Shown here piece by piece: positions 1 to 7,379 of a stretch of 38,282 nucleotides of DNA. The DNA is taken from contig CALUZQ010000015.1 in the NCBI GenBank assembly GCA_944325225.1, positions 1 to 38,282 of the forward strand. The letters run 5' to 3'. The translations under genes were made by a program, and so were the position numbers. The DNA is from an uncultured Elusimicrobiales bacterium. Lineage in GTDB: Bacteria > Elusimicrobiota > Elusimicrobia > Elusimicrobiales > Elusimicrobiaceae. Position 1 is the stretch's first letter. Each line of letters starts with the position of its first letter. The notes under the pieces are model-generated. The model was not told the origin of the DNA. It did no database searches and worked only from the letters and a program-made list of their open reading frames with translations.

Positions 1-648
1 GGGAGTTTAACAATTCCTTCCAAAGTACAGACGAGTAATACGGGGAATAATGATGAAATGGAATGGAGCAATATCTATTCGCGGGATTATACATCTGGCG
101 GGAGTGCTACGGGGAACAGTTATAGTTCGTATTTATTGAAGTCCAAGCGTTGTGAACCTCCTGCCGGAGAACCGACGAGTCAGGCCTGTCCATCTGGTAA
201 AACGGGTACTCAGACACGGACTTGGAATTATAGTACTTGCAGCTGGAATGCGTGGCAGGGAACCTGTACCTGCAATCCGCCGGCCGGGGAACCGACAACG
301 CAGGCGTGTCCGTCCGGCTATACGGGTACAAAAACCCGCACTTGGAATTATAGTACTTGCAGCTGGAATGCCTGGCAAGGAACCTGTAGCAGAATTTATC
401 ACTGGACTGCTTCGGGAACAACTGAGTATGCAATTAATGAGAATAGACTCTGCCCGTCTTCGCCGCCTTGTTCTACCTACGCTCCCCAGGCCGGTTTTGC
501 CGCTTTTGGTAAAGTGACTCTTGGGGGAGAATGTACGGCTGTAGGATATAAAGGATATACTTCTTGTTCTCAAAGTAACAAAACTAGTATATATTACCCT
601 TATAACAAGATATGTCTTTTAACTTATAATACTGCTACCTGTCGTTAA
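1..648 (+). CDS. Cys/Trp-rich tandem-repeat surface or exported protein (5' partial)
   Basis: The frame is open from the first base, so this is the C-terminal part of a longer protein; the ATG at 58 is probably internal. From 151 to 390 there are two consecutive 40-residue repeats, each with the pattern C-x-PPAGEPT-x-QACPSG, then TRTWNYSTCSWNAWQGTC. Part of the repeat is identical at DNA level (220-250 and 340-370), which indicates recent duplication. After the repeats come about 85 residues with six more cysteines, suggesting a disulfide-stabilised extracellular domain. The order C, G, TRTW, C, WxxW, C loosely recalls thrombospondin type 1 modules, but I do not claim homology. In this genome such domains could be the variable tail of a pilin-like protein, but the N-terminus is outside the window. 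No enzymatic motif is visible. Function unknown. Confidence 0.7.
   Translation, partial: GSLTIPSKVQTSNTGNNDEMEWSNIYSRDYTSGGSATGNSYSSYLLKSKRCEPPAGEPTSQACPSGKTGTQTRTWNYSTCSWNAWQGTCTCNPPAGEPTTQACPSGYTGTKTRTWNYSTCSWNAWQGTCSRIYHWTASGTTEYAINENRLCPSSPPCSTYAPQAGFAAFGKVTLGGECTAVGYKGYTSCSQSNKTSIYYPYNKICLLTYNTATCR
151..390 (+). repeat. Two direct 120-bp coding repeats
   Basis: Units 151-270 and 271-390 each encode 40 residues beginning with Cys and ending just after WQGTC. The core of the unit (220-250 against 340-370) is identical in DNA, while the first half of the unit has diverged by several substitutions. The spacing is exactly 120 bp, so the reading frame is kept whatever the copy number. Confidence 0.9.
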
Positions 649-681
649 GACTTCTCGCCTATGAGCGGGACTGTAAGGACA

Positions 682-1785
682 TTAGATGTTTTTTACTACC
701 TGCCGCAAATAGCGGGCGGTGTGTGCCAAACAAGCTGTTTGGCTGGGTGCAAAATCCAACAATACTGCTACCTGTTGCGGCAGGTTTTTTTGGTTTTTAA
801 GAGCGCGTTCTTCCAAAGTTCCACAGATAAACAGAACGGGTTTTTTGTGTTTTTGGGCTAATTTTAAAACTGCCAGCGGCGCCTTGCCGTAGAAGGTTTG
901 CTGGTCTAGTTTCCCTTCAGTCGTAATCACTAAATCGGCCCAATCAAAATAGCGTTCCAAATGGGCCTTTTGAAACAAAAAATCTGCGCCTAAAAGCAGT
1001 TGGGCCCCTATACATCCATATAATCCGGCGGCAATAGCGCCGGCGGCGGCCGTGCTGGGCGTGCGGGCTATATCGCGGCCAGAAGCCGCAGCAACCACTT
1101 GGGCCCAGCGGGCCATGGCTTTGTCCAACTTTTTTACTTGAGCCGGCGTAGCTCCTTTTTGCGGGCCAAAAACTTTGGCGGAACTTTTCGGGCCTAACAA
1201 GGGGTTGGTTACATCGGCCACGGCGTAGATTCGCACGGATTTTAACTGTTTTTTTAAAGAGGATAAATCTATTTGTTTCGCCCGCAATAAAGGTTCGGCG
1301 CCCGGCGGGAGTTCCCGGCCGGCGGCATCTAAAATACGGGCCCCGCAGGCCGCGGCCATGCCGGCGCCGCCGTCGTTGCAGGCCACGCCGCCTAACCCGA
1401 CATAAATGGTTTTGGCGCCTTTTTTAACGGCTTTTAAAATAACTTCGCCAACCCCGTAGGAAGAAGCCCCCATAGGGTTCAATGCTTCTTTTGGTACACC
1501 GCCCAACCCGCAGATGCGTGCAGTTTCTACGACGGCGGTTTGTCCATCAGGAAGCAGCAGAAAAGAGGTCGGCCGCCGGGTTAAAAAAGCGTCGCGGGCC
1601 CATACCCGTACGGACTTTGCCTGCGGATACAAGGCGCGGAAAAAATCCATAAACCCGTCGCCCCCGTCTGAAATCGGATAGCTTTTGACCGTATGCCGCG
1701 CCGAGAGGGATTTTTCCAGTATGCGTGCGGCTTGAACCGCGCTTAAAGTTCCTTTAAACGCGTTAGGAAGGAGTAAGATTTTCAT
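682..1785 (-). CDS. Glycerate kinase (type 1, GlxK/GarK family)
   Basis: The 367-residue product matches the classic glycerate kinase family in length and motifs. It begins with MKILLLPNAFKGTLSA, has SDGGDGFMDFF near residue 40, a glycine-rich GLGGVACNDGGAGMAAACGA stretch, VADVTNPLLGP, and TTEGKLDQQTFYGKAP in the C-terminal half. The family phosphorylates D-glycerate with ATP, usually to 2-phosphoglycerate, feeding glycolysis in the cytoplasm. The start codon overlaps the stop of the upstream gene as TAATG (1783-1787), so translation is probably coupled to that predicted outer-membrane protein. The pairing has no obvious metabolic logic. It is convergent with the repeat protein, with only 33 nt between stops and no clear terminator. 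Which symbol (glxK or garK) fits cannot be settled from sequence alone. Confidence 0.9.
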   Translation of the reverse strand: MKILLLPNAFKGTLSAVQAARILEKSLSARHTVKSYPISDGGDGFMDFFRALYPQAKSVRVWARDAFLTRRPTSFLLLPDGQTAVVETARICGLGGVPKEALNPMGASSYGVGEVILKAVKKGAKTIYVGLGGVACNDGGAGMAAACGARILDAAGRELPPGAEPLLRAKQIDLSSLKKQLKSVRIYAVADVTNPLLGPKSSAKVFGPQKGATPAQVKKLDKAMARWAQVVAAASGRDIARTPSTAAAGAIAAGLYGCIGAQLLLGADFLFQKAHLERYFDWADLVITTEGKLDQQTFYGKAPLAVLKLAQKHKKPVLFICGTLEERALKNQKNLPQQVAVLLDFAPSQTACLAHTARYLRQVVKNI

Positions 1786-3122
1786 TAGAATTTCCAGCTT
1801 AATTTGGCCTGAAACACCGTGTTGGATGCCGCCGATTCTTTTAATTCATCGCTGCGCGGGGCAAACACTTGCCGTACTTCCAGCCCAATCATTACATCAT
1901 CTACCCAAGTTTCTACCCCGGCGCCTACAGATCCCGAAAATCCGCTGGAACTTAGTGTATCGCGGAAGGGCAGGTTCTGCGGCTTGCCTTGTGTGTCCGG
2001 GGTGGTCAGATCGCCGCGGTAGTTGAGCGTAAGAATTTCATAAGCTGCATTGGCCGTTAAATAGAAAGAGAACCGACTGGCCGGGTTCAGATAGTAGTTA
2101 GCCGCCGCACCGAAAGTGAGGATATTGCCGCTGCTGCTGGCAGATACGCTGTCCTGCGGGGAGAGGTCAAAATGATAATCGTTGTTGGCGATGCTGGCAA
2201 ACCCCAGCATGGGCCCCAGCCAGAGGTTGCTTTCTTTTAACCGCCATAAAAATTTGGAAGAAATCACAACGCTCGTTCCGCCGACATCCAGCGTTTGGTC
2301 CCCCATATTAACGGAAGCCAAATCACCCAGTTTCAAAGTGCCGCCTGCCTGTAAATCCAAGGCCATGGCGCCAGCTTCTACGGTAAAATATTTATTAAAA
2401 TTCTTTTCTTGGGAAACCATTTTTTTAGCGGGTTCTTGGGCAGCCGGTTTTTTGGAAGCCAACTCTGCTTTGGCGGCGGCGGCATATTCCTGTTGCGAAA
2501 TCTCGCCGGTTTTTACCCCTTTTATAAATGCCTCTTCGTCCGACAGCAGGCGGGGGGCCGGCTGTTCCACCGCGGCGCTGGGTGTTACAACTTCGCCGTT
2601 AACAATTGTCGCATTCTGGGCTCCGAATACTTGGTTGATGTCCGAGTCAAAAGTCAGTCCGCCGGCGGCCTGTACTTTAGGGGCCGCACCCGTTTGAGCC
2701 GCTTGTTGTTGGGCGGCCTGAGCGGCTTGTTGCTGGGCTTGGTTTTGCTGGACAAATTCCTGCTGGGCTTTTTTGCCTTGGTCATAATCGTACACTTCTA
2801 TAGATACGATTTGCGGCATATCTACATTAACGACGGTTCCGTCATCGGTTTGAAGTTTTAAATTAAATTCGTCCAAATCCAAAATTACGCCCACCAGCTG
2901 GCTGCCGCCTTTTAAAATAAGGCGGTGTTTGTCCGGCAGAATTTGTTCAATTTCGCGTTGGTTGAGCGTGATATTGCCGTAAGAGGTGGCCAGGTTCAGC
3001 GTGTATTCGGTTTGCGAAAGAATGGATCCGCTGATGAGTTCCCCGGTTCTCATTTTGATTGTTTCGGCCTGTATCGCAACAGAAGCCAACAATAAACATA
3101 CGGCAAAAACGCTTTTTTTCAT
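1785..3122 (-). CDS. Predicted outer-membrane protein with LSm/SH3-like repeats, Q/A linker and C-terminal beta-barrel
   Basis: 445 residues of unknown function. A signal peptide (MKKSVFAVCLLLASVAIQA) precedes two tandem modules of about 45 residues. Each holds a hydrophilic G-rich strand set of the form 'kMRTGELISGSI..' or 'LKGGSQLVGVI..', ending in an Ile-Glu strand; this is how small SH3/LSm-like beta domains look. A Gln/Ala-rich linker follows (about residues 115-150), then an acidic Ala-rich stretch. From about residue 240 to the end there are alternating beta strands, with GAGVETWVDDVMIGLEVRQVF and a final FQAKLSWKF. A C-terminal aromatic residue is the usual BAM-recognition feature of outer-membrane barrels. 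It lies 58 nt after the upstream small membrane protein, with a terminator-like hairpin in that gap, and is coupled to glycerate kinase downstream. The barrel assignment is inference from pattern. Confidence 0.65.
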   Translation of the reverse strand: MKKSVFAVCLLLASVAIQAETIKMRTGELISGSILSQTEYTLNLATSYGNITLNQREIEQILPDKHRLILKGGSQLVGVILDLDEFNLKLQTDDGTVVNVDMPQIVSIEVYDYDQGKKAQQEFVQQNQAQQQAAQAAQQQAAQTGAAPKVQAAGGLTFDSDINQVFGAQNATIVNGEVVTPSAAVEQPAPRLLSDEEAFIKGVKTGEISQQEYAAAAKAELASKKPAAQEPAKKMVSQEKNFNKYFTVEAGAMALDLQAGGTLKLGDLASVNMGDQTLDVGGTSVVISSKFLWRLKESNLWLGPMLGFASIANNDYHFDLSPQDSVSASSSGNILTFGAAANYYLNPASRFSFYLTANAAYEILTLNYRGDLTTPDTQGKPQNLPFRDTLSSSGFSGSVGAGVETWVDDVMIGLEVRQVFAPRSDELKESAASNTVFQAKLSWKF

Positions 3123-3141
3123 ACAACCTCGCTTGAGTAAA

Positions 3142-3175
3142 AAGACAAAACGGCGGCGCGGATAGCCCGCGCCGC
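3142..3175 (-). terminator. Rho-independent terminator after the 117-aa membrane protein
   Basis: A perfect 9-bp GC stem (GCGGCGCGG at 3153-3161 with CCGCGCCGC at 3167-3175, 5-nt loop) is followed on the minus strand by CGTTTTGTCTTTTT. It lies between the 117-aa gene and the predicted outer-membrane protein gene. It may therefore partly uncouple them, with read-through feeding the downstream pair. Confidence 0.75.
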
Positions 3176-3180
3176 TTGGA

Positions 3181-3534
3181 TTATTTGGATTCGTTTTCTA
3201 CAACTTTTTCAATTTCGGATTCTGCCGGTTTTTCTTCCGCTTCCGGCATAGAGCAGGCGCACGGAGCCACCGCTTTTTTAATTTTGCGAATGGCTTTAAG
3301 CACTTTGGCTACGGTCAGAAAACCGATGGCAGCAGCCAAATCGCTTGCCACATAAAAACCGGCGGCCAGCCACATTTCGGCACCGAAAAGCTGCGGGTGG
3401 GTAAAGATGGCATACGCTTGGAACACGGCATAAACCAACGCTAAGTAAAAGAGCACCAAGAAGATGATGGACAACCCTTTCAGGCACAGCCAGTTGTGCG
3501 GCCACCATTTGGCGCATTTGCAACATTTAGACAT
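3181..3534 (-). CDS. Small integral membrane protein, paralogue of the gene at 3629-3934
   Basis: 117 residues, not recognised as a named family. The N-terminus is Cys-rich (MSKCCKCAKWW) and is followed by the block PHNWLCLKGLS. Two long hydrophobic segments follow (about residues 22-48 and 55-80), then a basic stretch (KAIRKIKK), a CACS motif and a very acidic tail. The N-terminal block W-x-P-H-x-W-L-x-L-K-G-L-S and the first membrane segment are shared with the adjacent 101-aa protein, so the two are tandem paralogues. The ribosome binding site AAGGAGAG lies just upstream. A separate extended -10 promoter and a 5'-terminal mRNA hairpin precede it. The acidic tail is probably cytoplasmic. 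Function unknown. Confidence 0.8.
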   Translation of the reverse strand: MSKCCKCAKWWPHNWLCLKGLSIIFLVLFYLALVYAVFQAYAIFTHPQLFGAEMWLAAGFYVASDLAAAIGFLTVAKVLKAIRKIKKAVAPCACSMPEAEEKPAESEIEKVVENESK

Positions 3535-3549
3535 AGTTCTCTCCTTTAT

Positions 3550-3583
3550 ATAGGGAACAACCCCCTATGTTCATATTGTATCA
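3550..3583 (-). promoter_or_regulatory. Extended -10 promoter with hairpin at the predicted mRNA 5' end
   Basis: On the minus strand TGA-TACAAT (3583-3575) is a good extended -10 box. Counting 7 nt from its last base puts +1 at 3568, which is exactly the first base of the hairpin ATAGGG (3568-3563), 7-nt loop, CCCTAT (3555-3550). The ribosome binding site follows the hairpin. A 5'-terminal hairpin of this kind commonly protects mRNA from 5'-end-dependent decay. Confidence 0.55.
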
Positions 3584-3628
3584 AAAAGGGACCGAAATGA
3601 ACGGGAAAATCCACCCGGGCGGCACCGT

Positions 3629-3934
3629 TTAGGGACGGCCGCCCAAGGCCTGCTCCAGCCGTTGAAGCACCCGGCAGAGCCGAAGTAGCAACGCCCACCC
3701 CAGGCAGGCCAGCAAGGATTGCAAAAAAGCAAGTAAATAGATTTTTCTAAGCGGGGCGGATTGGACGGCCAGCTCGGCCGGATCTATACAGAAAGTATGA
3801 ATCCAACACCCCGCGGCGTACATTCCTACCGCCAAAGTGGCGTAAAACAAGCCGGTATAGAGGCGCGACAGTCCTTTCAGTTCCAGCCAGCGGTGCGGCA
3901 GCCAAGCGGTTGTTTGTTTAGAGCCGTTGCGCAT
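3629..3934 (-). CDS. Small integral membrane protein, paralogue of the gene at 3181-3534
   Basis: 101 residues with two predicted membrane segments (about 24-50 and 63-85). It shares W-L-P-H-R-W-L-E-L-K-G-L-S and the following hydrophobic segment with the next gene downstream. It lacks that gene's Cys-rich N-terminus and acidic tail, and ends in a short basic/hydrophobic helix. The ATG lies 17 nt inside the 3' end of recN, and a Shine-Dalgarno-like AGGAG sits in recN about 10 nt upstream, so translation is coupled to recN. No function can be assigned. Confidence 0.75.
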   Translation of the reverse strand: MRNGSKQTTAWLPHRWLELKGLSRLYTGLFYATLAVGMYAAGCWIHTFCIDPAELAVQSAPLRKIYLLAFLQSLLACLGWALLLRLCRVLQRLEQALGGRP

Positions 3935-5573
3935 CTTTCAAAAGCTCCTGTGCGTGTGAAAAAGCCGCGGAATTTTTACCGCCGCCGCCCAGCATGCGGG
4001 CAATCTCGGCCGCCAGCTCCGGCGGCTGAAGGGCGGAGATGGAAACTTCGGTAGCGGTTTTTGACGCTTTTTTAGACACATGAAAATTCTGGTCGGCCTG
4101 GGCGGCAACCTGCGCCAAATGCGTAACGCACAGCACTTGGCGGCCTTGGGCCGCGGCGTGAAGCTTCTGCCCTACCAGGTGCCCCGTTTCTCCGCCGATA
4201 CCGGCATCTACTTCATCAAATACCATTACGGGTACGGTAGGCGCGAGCACGGTTTTCAGCCCCAGCATCACGCGGGAAATTTCCCCGCCGGAAGCGATAT
4301 TTTTAAGCGGCCGCAGCGCTTGGCCCGGGTTGGGGGAAAACAAAAATTCCACTTTATCGGCGCCTGTCGGGCCGGGGTTTTCTTCGTCCATTTCCACCGC
4401 GACGGAAAATTTAACGGCGTTAAATCCCAGCGGGCGGATTTCTTCGGTAATCCGGGCGGAAAGCCGGCGGGCCGCGGACATGCGTTTTTCGTGCAATTCG
4501 CCGGACAGCTTTAACAGCTGTTTCTGGGACTGTTCCAATTCTTTTAGCAATTCCTGTTCGTGTTCTTCGCCGTGCTGGAGCTGGTCTATTTTTTCCCGCA
4601 GGGCTCTGGCGGTGTTTAGCACATCGGAAATTTCCGGGCCGTATTTGGCCTTTAAGCGTTTGATTTTTTCGTGGCGCAGGAGCATGCGGTCCAACGCGTC
4701 GGGCTCCAGGTTGATGTCGTCTTTATAAGAAGCCAGGGTGGAGGCGGCGTCCTCCAGCGTCAGCAGGGCGGAATTTAAATCTTGCGCCAAATTCGTTAGG
4801 TTTTCGTCCAGTGCGGCCATATTCTGTACTTCGCGCAGGGCTTTGGCCGTGCGGGAAGAAGCCGCATCTTCGGCTTCGTAAAGTTCGTAGTAGGCCTCCT
4901 GGGCCATTTCCAGCAGCCGCCCGGCGTGTTTCATTTTGGGGAGCGTTTGTTCCAATTGAAAATCTTCGTCGGCTGAAGGGTTGATGTCTTCTATTTCTTT
5001 GAGCTGGTATTGGCTCATATCCAGCAGTTGTTCTTTTTCTTGGGCGCTCATGCGGGCGGCGTCTAGCTTGGCCTGGGCTGCCTGCCGCTGCCGGTAGGCC
5101 GTTTCGGTTTTTTGCACCAGGTTTTCATGACCGGCGAATTTATCCAACAGCATTAAATGAACCGACGAGTGAAGCAAACTTTGGTGGTCGTGCTGTCCGT
5201 GAAAATCCACCAGCGCTCGGCCCAGCCGCGCCAAGGCGGATACGGTTACGGGGTGTCCGTCCGCGGCGGCCTTGCTTTTGCCTTTTCGGTCCAACTCTCT
5301 TTTTAAGGTAAACACATCGCCGGCAATTTGGTATTCGCGGCGCAGTTCTTCGGGCAGATCGGCGCTGGAAAACACGGCGGAAACGGTCATTTTTTCCGCT
5401 CCGTCTTTGATAGCGTCCACATCGCCGCGCGCGCCCAGCACAAAACCCAGAGCTTCAATAACAATGGATTTGCCCGCGCCGGTTTCGCCGGAAAAGACAT
5501 TCAGCCCCGGTGCGAAGTCCAGGGATAAATCGGAAATAATCGCAAAATTTTGCACACGCAGGTGTTGCAGCAT
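3918..5573 (-). CDS. recN: DNA repair protein RecN
   Basis: 551 residues, the normal RecN length. RecN is an SMC-like ATPase acting in recombinational repair of double-strand breaks. The head domain starts at once (MLQHLRVQNFAIISDLSLDF) with Walker A GETGAGKS at about residues 30-37. A long coiled-coil middle follows (about 150-370), then the ABC signature region IASGGEISRVMLGLK and Walker B VMVFDEVDAGIGG, with the D-loop/H-loop region LCVTHLAQVAAQAD. The start lies 1 nt after the nadK stop, so nadK-recN form an operon. This order is common in bacteria, where nadK and recN are frequent neighbours. Its 3' end overlaps the 101-aa membrane protein. Confidence 0.97.
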   Translation of the reverse strand: MLQHLRVQNFAIISDLSLDFAPGLNVFSGETGAGKSIVIEALGFVLGARGDVDAIKDGAEKMTVSAVFSSADLPEELRREYQIAGDVFTLKRELDRKGKSKAAADGHPVTVSALARLGRALVDFHGQHDHQSLLHSSVHLMLLDKFAGHENLVQKTETAYRQRQAAQAKLDAARMSAQEKEQLLDMSQYQLKEIEDINPSADEDFQLEQTLPKMKHAGRLLEMAQEAYYELYEAEDAASSRTAKALREVQNMAALDENLTNLAQDLNSALLTLEDAASTLASYKDDINLEPDALDRMLLRHEKIKRLKAKYGPEISDVLNTARALREKIDQLQHGEEHEQELLKELEQSQKQLLKLSGELHEKRMSAARRLSARITEEIRPLGFNAVKFSVAVEMDEENPGPTGADKVEFLFSPNPGQALRPLKNIASGGEISRVMLGLKTVLAPTVPVMVFDEVDAGIGGETGHLVGQKLHAAAQGRQVLCVTHLAQVAAQADQNFHVSKKASKTATEVSISALQPPELAAEIARMLGGGGKNSAAFSHAQELLKDAQRL

Positions 5574-5574
5574 A

Positions 5575-6402
5575 TCAGCGGTTCCCCCATTTCAGTTTGC
5601 GGTTTAAAATTTTGAAAAACCCGCGTTCCGGCGGACAAAGCAACCTGGCTTTAAACGGGCTGCGCGTAACCTGCACCGAACCGCCCGGCGGTAGGGTTAG
5701 GTTGATTTGGCCGTCCAAACTGCAGACGGCGCGGTCGGATTCGTGTTTAAAAGAAGGGGTCAGCGTCAGCGTACCGCGGGCTGATAAAATCAGCGGCCGT
5801 TGGTTCAGCGTATGCGGGCAAATGGGTGTTACGGTCAGTACTTCTACGCCCGGTTCCACAATCGGCCCGCCGGACGCCAGCGAATAGGCCGTAGAACCCG
5901 TAGGGGACGCGACGATGACGCCGTCGCCGAAATACGAAGGAATTTCCTTCCCGTTCCATTGGGCTTCTAATAAAAAAGCCCGGGGTGCTGCCGCCCGCAG
6001 CACGCAGTCGTTAAAGGCCCATAAATCCCGCGGTTTGGCGCCCGGAGCCGTGATGTGCGTGTGGAGCAAAAAGCGTTCATTAACGGCGCATTTTCCATTC
6101 AGCAGTCCTTGCAGTGCGGGCAGGGAGTCCTCTTTTTCGCAGCCGGCCAAAAAGCCCAGGGTGCCGCAGTTAATGCCAAATAACGCAATCCCCAGCGGCG
6201 CGGCGGCGCGGGCGCAATAAAGCATGGTGCCGTCGCCCCCCATGCTGACGAGTAAATCCGTTTCCGCCGTCAGTCCGCTCAAATCGGTAATTAAATCGGT
6301 ATGTAAGCCGTGTTGGCGCAAGAAAGCGCACACTTCTTCCGCCAGCGGCGCAGTGTGGGTTTTGTGGGCGTTGTAAAAGACGGCGGCGTTCTTAAAATTC
6401 AT
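5575..6402 (-). CDS. nadK: NAD kinase
   Basis: 275 residues with the NAD kinase hallmarks: SMGGDGTMLYCAR at about residue 53, INCGTLGFLAG, FNDCVLRAA, and SPTGSTAYSLASGGPIVEP. It phosphorylates NAD to NADP with ATP in the cytoplasm and is the only route to NADP in most bacteria. It is the first gene of a minus-strand operon with recN. No Shine-Dalgarno lies directly before the ATG. Instead an extended -10 (TGC-TAAAAT, 6420-6412) predicts transcription starting about 3 nt before the start codon. It is divergent from nifU across 124 nt. Confidence 0.96.
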   Translation of the reverse strand: MNFKNAAVFYNAHKTHTAPLAEEVCAFLRQHGLHTDLITDLSGLTAETDLLVSMGGDGTMLYCARAAAPLGIALFGINCGTLGFLAGCEKEDSLPALQGLLNGKCAVNERFLLHTHITAPGAKPRDLWAFNDCVLRAAAPRAFLLEAQWNGKEIPSYFGDGVIVASPTGSTAYSLASGGPIVEPGVEVLTVTPICPHTLNQRPLILSARGTLTLTPSFKHESDRAVCSLDGQINLTLPPGGSVQVTRSPFKARLLCPPERGFFKILNRKLKWGNR

Positions 6403-6411
6403 CGTATCTTT

Positions 6412-6420
6412 ATTTTAGCA
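6412..6420 (-). promoter_or_regulatory. Extended -10 of nadK, nearly leaderless
   Basis: Minus-strand TGC-TAAAAT, with its last T at 6412 and the ATG at 6402. With the usual 6 nt between -10 and +1, the 5' UTR would be about 3 nt (ACG). No recognisable -35 was found. Confidence 0.55.
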
Positions 6421-6490
6421 AAAAGCATTGGGTACGGGGCGTTTCTAATCTTTTTTACGGGTGCTCCCGCCATACCGAAAAAAGCCAAAA

Positions 6491-6519
6491 TGGTATAATA
6501 ATATATATAGGAAAGGGGG
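6491..6519 (+). promoter_or_regulatory. nifU promoter (extended -10) and ribosome binding site
   Basis: TGG-TATAAT (6491-6499) is a perfect -10 with TGn extension. It predicts +1 near 6506 and a leader of about 21 nt. GAAAGGGGG (6511-6519) is the ribosome binding site 7 nt before the ATG at 6527. It decides the start: an in-frame ATG at 6461 lies upstream of this promoter. No Rrf2/IscR-type operator was recognised. Confidence 0.7.
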
Positions 6520-6526
6520 TCTTGCT

Positions 6527-7378
6527 ATGTGGGACTATACGGATAAAGTAATGGATCATTTTAGAAATCCGCGCAATGTGGGGGCCATTCCCAACGCCGA
6601 CGGTACCGGCCAGGTGGGAAGTTTGGTCTGCGGCGACGCCCTGAAGCTGACCATCAAAGTAAACAAAGAAACCGATGTAATTGAGGACGCTAAATTTGAA
6701 ACTTTCGGCTGTGCCAGCGCCATTGCTTCTTCGTCCATTTTAACGGAGATGATTAAAGGCAAAACGATTGCCGATGCCTCTAAAATCACCAACCAGGATA
6801 TTGCCGACGCTTTAGGCACGCTGCCCGCCGAAAAAATGCACTGCTCGGTAATGGGTATGGAAGCGCTGGAAGCCGCGGTAAAGAGTTACCGCCAGGGCGG
6901 TGCGCCGGTGGTGTTTGAACAAGAAGAAGAAAAAATCGTCTGCCATTGTTTTAACATTTCGGAAGAAACCATCATCAAAGCCATTCGCGCCAACCATTTG
7001 AAAACGGTGGAAGATGTTACCCACTTTACTAAAGCCGGCGGCGGCTGCGGCCGGTGCAAAGGGGAAATTCAGAAAATTTTAGATAAAGTAAACGGTGCAG
7101 CCGAAAAGGATACCTCCAGCGGGCAAAAACCGTTTGCCCAAATGACAGTGGTAGAAAAAATCAAAACCATTGAACGCGTGCTGGAAGCAGACATTCGCCC
7201 CAAGCTGAATATGGACGGCGGTTCCGCCGAACTGGCCGATTTGGAAGGCACGGTGGTAAAAATCCGGCTGACGGGTATGTGCAGCGGCTGTGCGGGGGCG
7301 ATGGGTACGCTGAAAAATTTTATTGAAAAAACGCTGAAGGAAAAAGTGGATCCGTCCTTGACGGTGGAGCAGGCCTAA
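6527..7378 (+). CDS. nifU: NifU, Fe-S cluster assembly scaffold (three-domain)
   Basis: 283 residues with the full NifU architecture. The N-terminal IscU-like domain (1 to about 125) starts MWDYTDKVMDHFRNPRNVG and has its three ligand cysteines in SLVCGD (C35), FGCASA and KMHCSVMG. A central [2Fe-2S] BFD-type domain carries CHCF and GGGCGRCKGE (about 137-185). The C-terminal Nfu domain has MDGGSAEL and MCSGCAG. The protein receives sulfur from NifS and builds [Fe-S] clusters. It lies 1 nt upstream of nifS. No nitrogenase gene is present, so NifUS here probably serves general Fe-S assembly; the [4Fe-4S]-rich hydrogenase in the window is a plausible client. Confidence 0.95.
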   Translation: MWDYTDKVMDHFRNPRNVGAIPNADGTGQVGSLVCGDALKLTIKVNKETDVIEDAKFETFGCASAIASSSILTEMIKGKTIADASKITNQDIADALGTLPAEKMHCSVMGMEALEAAVKSYRQGGAPVVFEQEEEKIVCHCFNISEETIIKAIRANHLKTVEDVTHFTKAGGGCGRCKGEIQKILDKVNGAAEKDTSSGQKPFAQMTVVEKIKTIERVLEADIRPKLNMDGGSAELADLEGTVVKIRLTGMCSGCAGAMGTLKNFIEKTLKEKVDPSLTVEQA

Positions 7379-7379
7379 T

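Noticed and set aside
107-573. Minus-strand and alternative-frame open frames opposite the repeat protein
   Set aside because: They mirror the 120-bp repeat in other frames, lack start signals, and have implausible Arg/Ser-rich products.
6461-6526. N-terminal extension of NifU by 22 residues
   Set aside because: It covers the promoter and ribosome binding site; MWDYTDKV is the family's normal start and puts the first ligand cysteine at residue 35.
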